A stretch of DNA of 62,797 nt from Prorocentrum cordatum (GCA_963575745.1 CAUYUJ010012747.1:163555-226351); one strand, 5' to 3'. Counted from the stretch's first letter, positions 37,640 through 49,544 are shown. Made by a program: numbers and translations. The notes: generated by a model from the letters alone, not told the origin.

Positions 37640-38110
37640 TGGATGCACGTGAGGGCCGATTGGGATGCCTTTGGGGGAACGCATGCAGGCCCCTTGGAGC
37701 CTTCTGCCGGGCCTCTTGGGGGCCGTTGGGGGCGCCTTGGACGCCTCTTGGGGCCTCTTGGGGCATCTCGGGAGTGCTTCGGGAGCCCTTGGGGAGCTCT
37801 TGGGGCCATCTTGGGGTGGAAGGCTCGACATGTTCGTTCGTGTTCCCCTTCTTGGGCCCCTCTTGGGTGCCTTTTGGGCCGTCTTGGGGGCTTCTGGAGT
37901 CTTAGGGCCATCCTGAGGGCCTCCAGGGCAGCCCTGGGGCGCGATTGGGGCTTGTTGTGCCGTCTTGGAGCGTTCGTTGGAAGCTGAAATAAGCGAGAAG
38001 GCTAAAACCTTCCCGGAACCGAAGGAGATCAATGACTTGGGCATCTTCTGGGGGGTTTCCTTTGAGCTTCTTGGGGGCCTCTTTGGCTGTCTTGAGGCCA
38101 GCTTGAGCGT
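37640..38110 (+). repeat. Degenerate CTTGGGGGCCT repeat block
   Basis: Imperfect 10-12 bp units built on CTTGGGG and GGCCTCTTGG. Related blocks lie at 38,555-38,690, 39,296-39,470 and 50,128-50,460. The low-complexity Gly/Trp/Leu or Pro/Arg frames across them are repeat by-products. Confidence 0.7.
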
Positions 38111-38554
38111 CTAGGCGTGATCTTGGCGAGGCTTGGGACCACCTTGGAACGTTTCGAGGGCCTCTCTGGGACACCTGGGCTCGTTTTGGGGGCACTCCTG
38201 GGCGAGGTTGCCGTCCCCGAGGCCCACGCGAAACACCCTGGAAGCGCCAAGGACGCCCAAGAGGCGCTTCAGTCACTGCCTGCTTCGAAGCACGGCGGCG
38301 GGTTGGAGAGGCCTCATTGCTGGTGCCGCCGACCCGAAGGGGGATCAGGGGGCCCAAGGAAGGCCGCGGGGAAGCCGAGGACCGAGGAGTGCACAAAGGC
38401 AGGCCGACGGTTATCCCAAATGGCGATAAGAGCACCTCAGGACTGGAGCAGACGCAGAACACGGTGCTTCCTCTGCGGCGCGATTTTCGGCACATCCCGC
38501 CAGCGTGCTTGGGTGATGGACCAGAGGCCTCTTGAACGTTGAATGTGTACACGG

Positions 38555-38690
38555 TTCTCTTGGGGTGACTCTCGGAGGCTTCTTGGAGGGCCTCTTGGGG
38601 GCCTCTTGGGGGGCTTCTTGGTGGCCTCTGGGGATTTCCTTGGGGCCTCTCTCTTCGGGGCCTGCTGGTCGTCTCGGGTCTCGGGGGTCA
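38555..38690 (+). repeat. CTTGGGGGCCT repeat block 2
   Basis: Same GGGGGCCTCTTGG phrasing as 37,640-38,110, with tandem units of about 11 bp. Confidence 0.65.
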
Positions 38691-39295
38691 CCGTGGGGCG
38701 GAGGTGCGATGACGATTAGCATGACTGGTGCTGCTGCTCCTCGTCCGCCGTCCTCCTTGTCCTGGCGGGGCCTAGCACGGCGGGGGGGTGGCAGGCCCCA
38801 GGCCGGGAGGGGGGCTGCGAGCTGCCCACTTGAGCTCTCTGGAGTTTCCCTTCGGTCACGCAGGGCGCCCCGTAGGGTCAAAAAAATGGAATGCGCCAAC
38901 TGTTGCGCCAAGTTGCTCGCCTGAGCGCGCCGGACAAGGGCAAAACAGCGCTGACAAAGCGCGCCAAAAAGTGTCTGCCTGTAACAGTCGAAACAAGGCT
39001 TAGAACAGTTGGCGCGGAAATTTTCGACGGAGTTCGCGACAACGGGAGCTAATCGGCGAGCTGCCCCGCCAGGTAATTCCTCAGAGAAGTACTTGGCTCG
39101 CGCTCCTCTGCGGGCCCGGCCAGCGTGACCTCTGCCGTCGCCCTGCCCTCCTTCGATGGTCGTGCTCACTGCCTGCTCGGGGGGAGGCGTGGGGCGAGAG
39201 AGCGCCCGGTGTCGACCGACCCCGACGGGGAACCACGACGCCGACGTGGGGCAGGGTCCTCAGGGATGCCTCCCGGGTAGTTCTCGGAGCGCGCC
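38691..39295 (+). other. Unassigned stretch with a 124-bp inverted-repeat segment
   Basis: GCGCCAACTGTT at 38,893-38,904 is exactly inverted at 39,005-39,016 (AACAGTTGGCGC) around about 100 bp. This could be a small TIR element. No gene is recognised in the rest. Confidence 0.5.
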
Positions 39296-39470
39296 CGCAG
39301 GCCTTTGGAGGGGCAGTTCGGGGGCCTCTTGGCAGCATCTTGGGGGGCCTCTTGGGAGCCTTTTGGTGGGTCACTGCGGGCTTCCTCGGGGCCTCTTGGG
39401 AGAAAAGGGGCCTCTTGGGGGCCTCTTAGAGGCTTCCTGGGGGCCTCTTGGGGAGCCTCTTGAGCGGTCA
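39296..39470 (+). repeat. CTTGGGGGCCT repeat block 3
   Basis: Tandem CCTCTTGGGGGCCTC units, as in the two preceding blocks. Confidence 0.65.
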
Positions 39471-39579
39471 GGCGAGCCTAGCGACGCGTCCAGCTTTCAG
39501 AGAAGAACAAGGGGAAGGAGCCTGGGAGCGGAAGTCTGGAGGTGGGAGACGGAAGAGGCGGAGGTGTTGCAGTTGGAGA

Positions 39580-39665
39580 CGACAACGAGGAGGCGGAGGA
39601 GGAGGAGGATTAGGAGGAGCACGAGCAGGAGGAGGAGGAGGAGGAGGAGGAGGAGGAGACGGAAG
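39580..39665 (+). repeat. (GGA)n microsatellite
   Basis: GGA/GAGGAG runs, longest at 39,628-39,658. Confidence 0.9.
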
Positions 39666-40012
39666 AGCGCGGGGGTACGATGGTAATGAGATGAGAGGTG
39701 AGACAGTTTAGAGCGGTGAGCGCGGAGGAGGAGACGAGGGGCGAAAGAGCGGGCAGAGGCCGTGGAGAAGCTCGGCGAGGGCAACAAGACGTGCCAGGCC
39801 CCCTGCTGTTTTCTCATGATGTATGTTTGCCCGAGGGTGGGATGGAGTTGGGGCGAAGAGCAAACAATTGCTAGACGTAAGCTCTCGGAGGTCCGCGCGG
39901 AGTTCTTGGATCTGCGCTGGGCGCCCCTGACGGCGCCTCCAGCGCCGATCCAAGAGATCCGCGCGGACATCCGCGAAAATGATGTCTCTGCTGAGTTTAC
40001 AGTGAGCTGCTT

Positions 40013-40443
40013 GAATAAGGAAGATTTACTTTTCAAAATGGGCTCGTTCATTCCTTAGGTCCGCATGCATTATGCATCGTTCCTTATGCGCTATTTGTTA
40101 TGTATCGTTCCTTATGCGTTACTCCTGGGAAAAAGGGCACTGCACTCTGGGAAGAGGGTTTGGGGGGGCCAGGGCGACTGAGGCTCCGGGTGACGTCCCA
40201 GGAAGCCAGCGTGACGCGGGCCAGAGCCGCGGCACAGCGCAGTGACGACAGTTTCGGCAGCGCCGCAACCCTCACAGGTCTTCAGAAGCCCCCCAGCAGC
40301 TCGAAGCTCGCTATCTTTTCGGCGACGTACAGTTAGCGGCTTGAATAAGGAACACTCGCTTTTCAAAAGGGGCTCGGTCATTCCTTAGGTCCGCGTGCAG
40401 TGTTCATCGTTCCTTATGCGTTATTCATCGTTATTCATGCGTT
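40013..40443 (+). repeat. About 100-bp direct repeats, 331 bp apart
   Basis: GAATAAGG, CTTTTCAAAA, GGCTCG and CATTCCTTAGGTCCGC occur in the same order at 40,013-40,121 and 40,344-40,443. Each is followed by CATCGTTCCTTATGCG phrases. The intervening 220 bp is GC-rich and unassigned. Confidence 0.8.
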
Positions 40444-40565
40444 GTTTCTTGGGAAAAATGGGGCTTCGTTTCTCATATATCATTCCTGAGGTCAGGCCGA
40501 TGACTGTATTGACAGACCAGGGTCCCACCAAGAGTGGGAAAAATGATTGTTTTTCCCCGGCACGC

Positions 40566-40617
40566 GCCGCACGACGACGGCGACGAGGACGAGGACGAGG
40601 ACGAGGGTGACGACGAC

Positions 40618-40649
<32 letters not shown>

Positions 40650-40660
40650 TTGCGATTACA
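40566..40660 (+). repeat. (GAC)n/(GAG)n microsatellite
   Basis: GACGAC and GAGGAC repeats encoding only low-complexity Asp or Thr runs. Confidence 0.88.
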
Positions 40661-41257
40661 GTTGCCGCTTCTGAAGGACAGGGCCCCGACGCGGGCTTGC
40701 TCGGAGGGACGGGGCCCGTCTTGGGTGGGGGGATGAGGGCGGATCACCAGCCATGGTCCTGGGACCCGTTCGCGGGGCCTCCCCCCGTAGGACACCCTTT
40801 GATCAGAGGCAACGCTTGGAGGGGGATAGGCTCAGGTGGGGGGGACGCATCGACTCCACATCGCTCACTGATCGCCTACAGGGGCCTGGTAGCCCACTCC
40901 GCCCAGCAGGGTGCGGATTCGCTATCGAGAGCCGATCGGCGAGGTATCACCAATGCAAGCCCGATGTTTCCCCCCCTTGGCTGGTTCCTAACGATGATCC
41001 TCACTTGAGGCCGTCTTGGGGAAACTTGGGGCCCCACCTGCGTTGGTTGGGGCTTTCTGTCTGCATCTCGAAACGCCCCTGGCGCTCCCGATGCCGAAAC
41101 GGCTGGAACTGCGAAGCCGCTCGAGCCTTAAAGTAGTTGATTGAGTTTGGATTCTTGAGCAGGTCCTTCAAACCTCTTTCACCCCTTTAGCTGTAGCCCT
41201 GAGCTGCGCGGACGAAGACGAAGAAGGAACAGAAGAGTAAGAAGATCAAGAAGAAGG
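40661..41257 (+). other. Unassigned stretch
   Basis: Overlapping frames at 40,547-41,008 and 40,753-41,136 have no recognised domain and begin in the microsatellite. I see no supported gene. Confidence 0.4.
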
Positions 41258-41375
41258 AAGGCCTTCTCGCCTCTGGATGCCTTCCAGCAGCTGCGCAACT
41301 TCGAGAGCGTTCCAAGGGTGTCCGAATCGTTCCGATCGGCCGCCAGGGGGCCGAGCTATGGCCCAGAAGTTCAGC
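41258..41375 (+). repeat. Dispersed repeat, second copy of 34,738-34,855
   Basis: CTCTGGATGCCTTCCAGCAG followed by CTGCGCAACTTCGAGAGCG and GAGCTATGG, matching the earlier copy. Confidence 0.75.
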
Positions 41376-41804
41376 ATCTCGCGTCGCGGAAAACATGCGA
41401 CGTAAGGTTTCAAGTTTTATGCATTCATTGGTCCGTGGGACCGTCAATCCACGGATGAGTTCAACAGGAGTGTTATTTTGCCATTCACGGGTTAATGGTC
41501 ATGGGTCGTCCTAGGCGAATTCCATTGTGAAGTCGTTTGCTGTAAATTGGTGGGCGAGATTGATAATCCTCGCACCTAGGGCATATCCTCAAAAGGCCAG
41601 GAGCTTCACACCAAGATCTAAATGCCATTGCGCATGCAGTTCATGGCTTCGAACAGCAAGCTCGTGTGTTCCGCATGCATTTCGGGAAACAACTCCTGGA
41701 GTGCAAGGTCAGTTCTGCACTTCCCCTTCCATCATCACTCCACCCTTGGTTCATTGGTGATCAGTTGCACTCTGCGTCGAGGTAGCTCGTCGGAACAAAT
41801 AGGC
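41376..41804 (+). other. Unassigned stretch
   Basis: Near-average GC with no frame over 80 codons and no repeat recognised. Confidence 0.4.
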
Positions 41805-41814
41805 GGGGCGGAGG

Positions 41815-42000
41815 CAGTAGGAGGTAGGAGCGGGAGAGGGGGGAGGAGGAGGAGTGAGGAGTGAAGAGGAAGGAGGAGCAGGAGGAGAAGGGGGGACGCG
41901 GAGGAGGGCACTGGAGGAGAGAGGGAGGCGAAGGAGGGAGGTAGGGAAGACAATGAGGAGGGTAAGGAAGAGGACAGGAGGAGGAGGATCGGGCCGGACG
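41815..42000 (+). repeat. GGA-rich microsatellite
   Basis: GGAGGA, GGGAGG and GAGGAA runs without a fixed unit. A similar perfect (GGA)n run lies just downstream. Confidence 0.85.
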
Positions 42001-42180
42001 AAAGGGGGGGATTGGGAAAGGGGGGGTTACGAAATTTGCTGCATGCAGCTGGTTTCGGCCTCACCGAGGGGCCCATTCCTCGATACTTAGCCGCCTCCGG
42101 CGCCAGGAGGCGCCGGGAAAATCAGCTACGTGAGCTGATTCTTAAACCCCCCCTTTGTTATCCCCCCCTTTCGCCCGACC

Positions 42181-42375
42181 CTAGAGGAGGAGGAGGAAGA
42201 GGAGGAGGAGGAGGAGGAGGAGGAGGAGGAGGAGGAGGAGATAGGAGGAGGAGGAAGGAAGAGGATGGCGAAGAAGAGGATAGGGAGGAGGAGGCGGAGG
42301 AGGACGAGGGCGAGGAGAACGGGGTGGAGGACGAGGAGAGGGCGTGAGGAGGACAAGGAGGACGAGGAGGATGAG
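42181..42375 (+). repeat. (GGA)n microsatellite
   Basis: A nearly perfect GGA run at 42,184-42,245, degenerating to GAGGAC and GAGGCG to 42,375. Confidence 0.92.
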
Positions 42376-42762
42376 CAGCCGTCGTCGCTGCCCTCGCCGC
42401 CGTCGCCGCCGATCGCAGCCGCCGCCATCCCTCAGGACGAGATCGGGGTGGAGGGCTCGGGCGAGGACGGGTGGCTGGACAGCTGCCTGAGGCCCGCGCC
42501 CGCGCTGGGAGCCTCGGCGACGTCGCCGGTGTAGTCGTTGCTTTCTCGGCGAAGTGGCACGACGTTGCACGCTTTTCCCAAGAGGTGGGGGATAGTTCGG
42601 GAACAAGCAATAGCATAAAGGCAATTTGTCGGAACTCCTCGCGGATTTCTCGGTTGGGTTAAGTCAAGCCTGTCCCTCTACAGGGGGAATATTCAAACAT
42701 TGTCAAACAAACATGTGGGGACGATTTATCTATTATTGTTTACACCATGTTTGAATACGTTT

Positions 42763-43773
42763 CCCAACCATGCTGTGGTGTTGGGTCCTCGTTTTGAAGA
42801 GACAGCGCCCCTCGTCTCACTCCTTTCTCCCGCTGCCCTCTCCCTCCCCGTCCTCCCATCCCTGCCTTTTTCTTCCGCACCAGTCAACCATTTCGGCACA
42901 CTCCGCACACGCTTCGTGGCCCCATAGTGAGCTCGACCGACAACCACAGTGGCTGCGCTCGCATGGCACCGCCGCACCCATCTCGGCATACCCCTCACAC
43001 GCTTCGTGGCCCCATAGGGAGCTCCATCGAGGGCCCAAGAGGCTGCGCTCGCATGGCACCGCCGCGCCCATTCCGGCACACCTCTCACACGTCTCGTGGC
43101 CCATAGCGAGCAGCACCGAGGGCCCCAGTGGCTGCGCTCGCATGGCACCGCCGCGCCCATTTCGGCACACCCCTCACACGTTGCGTGGCCTCATGATGAG
43201 CTCCACGGAGGGCCCCAGTGGCTGCGCTCGCATGGCACCACCGCGCCCATTTCGGCACACCCCTCACACGTTGCGTGGCCCCGTAGGGAGCTGCACCGAG
43301 GGCCCCAGTGGCTGCGCTCGCATGGCACCACCGCGCCCATTGCGGCACACCCCCAACACGCTGCGTGGCCTCATGGTGAGCTGCACCGAGGGCCCCAGTG
43401 GCTGCGCTCGCATGGCACCGCCGCGCTAATTTCGGCACCCCTCACACGTTTCGCGGCCCCATGAGGAATTCCACCGAGGGCCTCAGTGGCTGCGCTCGCA
43501 TAGCACCGCCGCGCCCATTTCGGCACACCCCTCACACGTTGCGTGGCCCCGTAGGGAGCTGCACCGAGAGCCCCAGAGGCTGCGCTCGCATGGCACTACC
43601 GCACCCATTTCGGCACACCCCTCACACGTAGCACCGAGGGCCCCAGAGGGTGCGCTCGCATGGCACCACCGCGCCCAGTTCGGTACGTCCCTCACACGTT
43701 GCGTGGCCCCATAGGGAGCTCCAACCGAAGACGATACCCACACGTGCGTTATTCACAGCTGCATATGGTTGGG
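42763..43773. mobile_element. Nested insert with inverted CCCAACCAT ends carrying a minisatellite
   Basis: CCCAACCAT at 42,763-42,771 is inverted exactly as ATGGTTGGG at 43,765-43,773. The interior is mainly 90-bp tandem units. The short inverted ends could be chance; their placement exactly where the host element is interrupted argues otherwise. Confidence 0.5.
42880..43715 (+). repeat. 90-bp minisatellite, about 9 units
   Basis: GGCTGCGCTCGCATGGCACC recurs at 42,951, 43,041, 43,130, 43,220, 43,310, 43,400, 43,488, 43,578 and about 43,648. The last unit is about 20 bp short. Being a multiple of three, the 90-bp period keeps frames open on both strands. I do not treat these as genes. Confidence 0.95.
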
Positions 43774-43854
43774 TTTCTCCTCCAGGCTAATTCACTATTT
43801 TCATTTTTCGTCCAAAATTCGCCTGTAGGGGGACATGCCCGACCTAACGGTTAG

Positions 43855-44150
43855 GTCTTGGAGCCCCCTTGCGGCGCTTGCGGCGCTGGCCTTGGCGCGC
43901 TCCGCGCCCCCCTCCAGGGGGGGGGATCGGATCAAGCGCCGATCCGAAAAGTCCGCTCGGAGCTCCGAAAGTTTGTGCTTACATCGAAAAAGAAAATACC
44001 ACATAAACATAAGCTTTTGGCGCTCCGCGCGGATTTCTTGCATCCGCACCTGGGCCCCCGGCGGCGCCTCCGGCGCCGCCTGGCGCGCTCCGCGCGCCAG
44101 GGAGGGAGGGTCCAACGCGAATCCAAAGAGTCCGCGCGGAGCGCCTGAAG
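43855..44150 (+). repeat. Palindromic CTGGCGCGC repeat family cluster
   Basis: Two tandem-like units: GCGCGCTCC, then GGATC, then CGAAAAGTCCGC (43,890-43,960), and CTGGCGCGC-TCC-GCGCGCCAG with GGGAGGGAGG, then CAAAGAGTCCGCGCGGA (44,080-44,140). Each is followed by an AAGTTT-(A/G)TG-TTTATGT block. Relatives lie at 39,905-39,975, 50,745-50,830, 55,240-55,275, 61,283-61,345 and 61,468-61,515. Confidence 0.78.
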
Positions 44151-44490
44151 TTTATGTTTATGTGATTGTTTCTTTTTCTACCACCCCCTGGCCCCCTGGA
44201 TTAAAAAGTGGTGATTGGCACTATGCCAGGGAACAACCCCTGGGTCGTCGCCCAATCGAAAAAACTCAAGCTTCGACCTTCGATCGATCCCAAGTAACTC
44301 CCAGACAGAGTCGTGACCCGAACGGAGGAACGGCGACGCAGAGGTGGACGAGACGCGCGGTTGTTAGGACACCCGAAACGAAGTAGACGCTCTTTCGTAC
44401 CCCCATTACACTTCCGTACCCTTTTTAAATTCCCGTACTTCACATACTCCACAGCATCCTTACTCCTCCATCTTGCATCGTACACTTTCG

Positions 44491-45499
44491 ATGGCGTCTG
44501 CTTCTGGTGATGGCGAAAAGCGTCTTGCGGGTACTCCAGTCAGGCAGTTGTTCAAACATCATATAATCCACAACCCGCTTCATGAATTGGACGGGTTTGA
44601 AGACAAAGAAGACATGAACGCCGCTGCCGGAGCAGAAGTTGATCACGATGGGCCCCAACTACAGCGTCAACGACACTTTCAAGAAAACCTGGCAGCGGCA
44701 GCAGGACCCAATCCAGAGCCCCTTACAGCTGGAGTTTTCGAACAAGTTCGACGCACACAGCTGGACCCAATCCAGAAGGACATCACAGCTATCAAAACTC
44801 ACGGCGTTTCGCAGCGAGACTCACAGGAGGCACTTGGACCGATGAAGCACGACACCGAAGACCTTACCAAGCGCATCGGGCATTTGGCAACCAACTATTC
44901 CTCGCAACCGGAGTCCGCGAGAACAGCACTTGGAGCCTCAACCGACACCACCACGCAGAACAAGATATCATATCTTGAACGGGAAGTAGCTCTTCTTCGG
45001 AATGGTGGTAACCGATTATATTCCGTGCACACTACAGAACAGGGATGTCGCGGCAGTTGTAGGAAATTTGAATGGGTTTCTCAATATAGCAGCGGCAATC
45101 GACCGGATGAAACAGCAGTTGCAGCGATTATCTACGCCCGTTCCCAACAACATGTACGCTCAAGGAGAATTCATGGATATCTTGTTTGTTGAGGTCGATG
45201 CTGTCGATGCAAGGAAGACAGTTGCCACTCCCCTTCGCAACGCCAGCACAGCGAGGAATGGCAAAAACGCTTGGACCACGCAAGATCGCCCTCCATTGTT
45301 TCGTGTTGTTCGTGACTTTTGCTTCGGTGTGAAATACATGCTGAAGAGCACGATGAATATTGAGTATCCGATCCGTGTGGACGATACAGTACAGCCATAC
45401 ACCATCACTGTCGGCGGCCAACTTGCCCTCAGCGTGGACATCAAAGGAGAGACCGTCACCGAAGAGTGGCACGCAGACTGGGGCCAGTGGAAAGAATGA
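44491..45499 (+). pseudogene. ORF1 of the second LINE
   Basis: The ATG at 44,491 (MASASGDGEKRLAGTPVRQLF) opens frame 1. The protein passes to frame 2 near 45,000 (about ALLR then MVVTDYIPC) and ends at 45,497-45,499. The first part is polar and heptad-like (QESARTALG, LEREVALLR), fitting a coiled coil. The second part (VVGNLNGFLN, FVEVDAVDAR, FRVVRDFCFGVKYML) has alternating beta and alpha character and could be an RRM-like RNA-binding fold, as in many LINE ORF1 proteins. That assignment is by pattern only. Confidence 0.6.
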
Positions 45500-46049
45500 C
45501 ATGATCACCCTAAGATGTCTGAGCTCGCTTCCTCTTGCGGCTGGGATCGTTAGCCAGTCAGCGAATAACACCAAAGGAGGCGCAAAGGGTACTTCGAAGG
45601 GGGGCAAGTAGGATCCACGGCAGGCGCTGGCTGCTTGTACCACCCGGAGTCTTTCTACATCCAGCGCCGGCGCCGTAATTACCCCATCAAGGTCCACTAC
45701 ATTACCGCCAACGTTTTCTGCCACTGTCCTGGGGAGCACCCCTGAAGTGGGCAAAGATACCATTCCAGAGTCTCCCTATCCAGGGCCCCGTCACGACGAA
45801 GATCGTGCTCGAGAACGCCCAGTGCTAGAGCATTCACATCCTGCTGGAGGATTCACGGAACTGGGCAAAGATACCTTTCTAGAACATATTTCAGCAGACG
45901 TTCAAGACAACATGGTTCTTAATACGCAGAGCAGGGGAATTCAAGACATCGTCTTGGACATGGATGAGGATACTCTCCGGTCGACCCTTCCCTCCCTTCT
46001 TCCACCTTTTCCCTACCCAGACGGTTGCTCCCAGACATGTTCTGCGACG

Positions 46050-48907
46050 ATGCATTTTGCAACGTGGAACGCGCGTGGCCTCACATATGTGAAAACTGCC
46101 GAACTCATCCTGCACGTGCAAAATATCAGTATTGATGTATTATGCTTTCAAGAGACAAAGACTGCAAATGCAGACGTCTACATGGTAGGTGGTTACCAGA
46201 TCATACTTTCTGGAGTTGACAATGCGGTGGGCACGATTTTCACAGGAGTCGGCTTCATCATCTCCCCCAGGATGCAGCCACACATAGAATCGCATAAGCA
46301 GATTTTTGACAGGATTGCGCTGCTAACTATCAAGACTGGTAAAACAACTCGGCTTATTTATTATCTACGCCCCGCACATTCGAAAGCCGCTGCAAAAACG
46401 GCTTGGGTTCTACATCTCTTTGAGCGCCGAATCTAGGCGTTGCTCTGCGAACCAGGAGAAGCTTCTCGCTGGAGTTGCCATCGCTAGACTGGGAATCCGG
46501 GGCCCAGGCGAAGACCACGTCACAGGGGAGCACAGTTGGGGGAATCAGGCACTACGCGAAGTGGAGATGACGAACAGAGATTTATTTCTGGAGTTCTGCA
46601 ATGATGCCGGCCGGGCTTATCGCAGCGAACACATTCATTAGCGCACCCCTGGAGTAGAGAGTAATCCACGCAGAAACTGGTGCACTTCAAAACGGCATCA
46701 TCACAAACAAGATGCACAACATTCTAGATTCTGCGTTATGTGAGCCAGGTGCTTTGGATTGCATTCAACACTTACGGAGCCGTAGTTCAGCAGGGCTGGC
46801 GACGGATCATTACTTGGTAACATGCCGCATGGAAGCGCCCGCCGCTGACCGCCGACAAGCGCCGGCAAGCAAGCGGCGCGCCCGCGCCCCACGAGACGAC
46901 TCCCCGCGAAAGCCATATGGAGATGTTGTCGCCGAGCACGTTCAACAACAAGATCCCAAGCACATTCTCTCGATAAGTTGCGGTAGAGAGGGCATCGAGC
47001 AGCTTCGCAGCAACATCGGTGCCACCAGAGCCACCGCGGGAGGCAAAACGGCCATGGATCCCCCACGCAATGTTGGAGTTGATTGAGAGCAGAAGTGAAC
47101 CCCAATTACGCAACGACAAAACGACTGAAAGACAATTCCTTAGAGAAGTTCGCAAGTCTGCAAAGCAAGGGAAAAACGAAACGGGTTGATGAGCAAATCG
47201 CCGACGGTTTTTGGAACGCGCTGAAAAGACGCTGCCGGGGAGCTTGTTGTCAATAGCGAAAACAGGGCTGATTGCATGGTCCAACACCTAGAACAAATTC
47301 AATGAAAAGTCCAGGTCGCGGAATCGACGGATAATGGAGCACTGGGCCCCACTCTCCAAGTTATCGACCCGCTTTTCTCGCAGGCTGAGGTCGAAGCCGC
47401 TGCCAAGAAGCTAAAGTGGGGGAATTTAGCAGGACCGGATGGCATGCCAGCTGTGCATTGGAAGGCACTTTCGCGCAATCTCGGAGGGTTACGCTGGCTC
47501 ACGGATCTTTGCAACGCACGTTGGGAAGAAGCGGGCGCCCCTACAGAATGGGAGTTATCGGCAGTCACTTCAATTTACAAGAACGAAGGCACAGTGGACA
47601 AATGCGAAAATTATTGATCAATGATGAGCTTGCCGCGTGTAGCGTGCAAACTATTTGCAAGTCTGCTGCTCCAGCGCCTTCAAGACGCAGGAGCTGAAGA
47701 TCGCCTCGCCCGCGCACAAGTTGGGCTCCGGCGCGGGCGCGGCGCCTCAGACGCCGCGCGCGCAGTCCGGCGACATATCGAAACATGCACACACACGCAC
47801 TAATCAAATGGAGTGGCATTCCCCGCGCCGGATTGGAGAGAGGCTTTCGACTCGATCAACCCGGAGGCCTTCCTAGACGCATCACGGATACTTGGCGCCC
47901 CGCAAAGGTGTCCGACGATTATTGGCGGCATTTACCGGGCGAGGCAGTTCTACGCGACCGAGGGGGCGGACAAATCCCAGCAACGTCGCCAACGATCGGG
48001 AATCATCCAGGGTTGCCCTCTCTCCCCGTCCTCATTTGCCTTGTTGATGACAGCGGCCATGAAAGACGCCACCAGCACATTGGAACAGCATGCCAAAGAC
48101 GCACTTTCGGCGGGAGAGTTGCCCGTATTGTTATATGTAGACGACGCGCTATTGGCGGGCCGCTGCCAACGCAGATTGCAACAACTGCCGGGAGAAATCG
48201 CAGCTGCAGGCGCCAGGGTCGGCATCGAGTTGCACGGGGGCAATGTCCAGCTGATGCAAATTAATTGCGGCATGCACTTGCGAACCCTGGATGGGAAAGA
48301 CATCGCCCCCAGAAGTGGCATTGCTTATTTGGTCGCCACTCTGAATAGCAACAGGCAAATGGCATCGGAACTAAACAAAAAGCTCGGAGCTCGGAGAGAT
48401 ATCCTCGCGCATGGAAGCCCGCGTCAATTACTATAAACAGGAAGTTGCAGCTCTCTCAGGCTCTAACCACCAAGATCATGCATGCCTTCAACTCTGCCTG
48501 GCGACAAAGTCTGAAAGACGGAGAACGGACGCGTCCCAAGCCCGGTGCCTCAGGAAGATCATGAACATACCTCATTCATATTGGTCGCATTTGTCCAAAA
48601 AAACAAAACAACCAAAAAACCTTACAGTTCGCAGCTGCCACGGGACCAACTTCTTTTGTTACGTAAACTTGGGAGAACTTGCGACGAGGACGCATGGAAA
48701 AAAAACACATTCGCGCCCGGCTCGGCCCAATCAATTACCACAACTACCACCACATTGTGCAGGAGACCCAGGAGACCCAGGAACGAATGGGCGAAGTGCT
48801 TGCATGATCGAATCGTGACCGGCTGCAGCACGGAAGGGGAATTATTGGAGTGCCTGCGCGACGCTACAGAATGGAGAGATTTTTCGTTGAACTTTACAAG
48901 CCAGTGA
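46050..48907 (+). pseudogene. ORF2 of the second LINE: APE endonuclease and reverse transcriptase
   Basis: Endonuclease blocks: MHFATWNARGL, VLCFQETKT, GVGFIISP, then a frameshifted region. There LLAGVAIARLG stands where AGDFNARLG is expected (Asp and Asn of the GDFN block lost), followed by GPGEDH, and ATDHYLV near 46,800 matches the terminal SDH block. RT blocks: LAGPDGMPAVHWKAL (47,427), VTSIYKNEG, RVACKLFASLLLQRL, REAFDSINPEAF (motif A), IIQGCPLSP (motif B), LLYVDDALLAG (motif C, 48,133), then YLVATLNSN. The post-RT region ends RRPRNEWAKCL and ATEWRDFSL. At least six frame changes and stops make it non-functional. The order and the absence of RNase H are typical of common dinoflagellate LINEs. 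Confidence 0.85.
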
Positions 48908-49540
48908 GAGTTTGCGTGAACCGCCCTGTTTGAGTGAGCCCCCTCTGCCCGTTCTTCCCCGCCGCTCCTCTTTTCCACTCGCACATGATGCAGTTGAACA
49001 GTCTGTGGGCGTGCCGCTGCTCCCGCAAAGCGGAGAGTACAGGCCGGCATCGTCTCTTTTCGCCCACGAGTTACGGCGCTTGGTTTGGTTAATTGAGTGA
49101 AACGAAGTCGCCACTCTTTGGCGGTGTGAAAAGCGGTCGGAAAATACGCCGCGAGGAGTTATCAGGCGATATCGCCGCTCTCAAACGGCATGAAGGTGGA
49201 TCTGATTTGATTGAAGGGGTGTCATGCGAAATCACCACTTTCAGATGCCGTGGCAAATTTTGATATCACCCTGGAAGGCGATCTAAAAGTTTGTGTTGCG
49301 GAAGTCTCAGGCGGAATCATATCTTCAGACGCTGACCCCATTTGGCCGTTATAATATCAAAGGGGTGAGAGATGCACCTGAAATTCCCGAATCGGCCCGG
49401 AGTCCAACATTGTCCTGGGGCCCCGTGGCCTAACGGGAGGACAACCGTATCTTTCTCGATCCCCACGGTTTCCGTTTTTTCAATCGAGTGGGTTGTAGTA
49501 CAACGGGGACCCATGCCAAGAGACACCTTGCTCGCTCCTC
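48908..49540 (+). other. Unassigned stretch downstream of the second LINE
   Basis: 49,090-49,350 contains imperfect GCGATATC, GAAATCACCAC and GATATCACC phrases that may be a decayed repeat. No gene is supported. Confidence 0.4.
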
Positions 49541-49544
49541 GATC

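Larger units (their letters stand above)
42663..43841. mobile_element. GTCGGGC TIR element 4, split by a 1-kb insert
   Basis: The left half (42,663 to about 42,762: GTCAAGCCTGTCCCTCTACA, then GGGGACGATTTATC) and the right half (43,790-43,841: TTTTCGTCCAAAATTCGCCT, ending ATGCCCGAC) match one element of this family. The intervening DNA carries its own inverted ends and the 90-bp minisatellite. Confidence 0.75.
44491..48907 (+). mobile_element. Decayed 4.4-kb LINE (second family)
   Basis: ORF1-like frames (44,491-45,499) are followed by an APE endonuclease and reverse transcriptase (46,050-48,907), all plus strand, with many frameshifts. It has no RNase H and no long extra ORF, and does not resemble the giant element beyond the shared RT fold. 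No poly-A tail or target duplication is seen. Confidence 0.87.

Noticed and set aside
42726-43464. A repeat protein gene of 120-220 codons on either strand
   Set aside because: The 90-bp minisatellite period is a multiple of three, so open frames are expected by chance on both strands.
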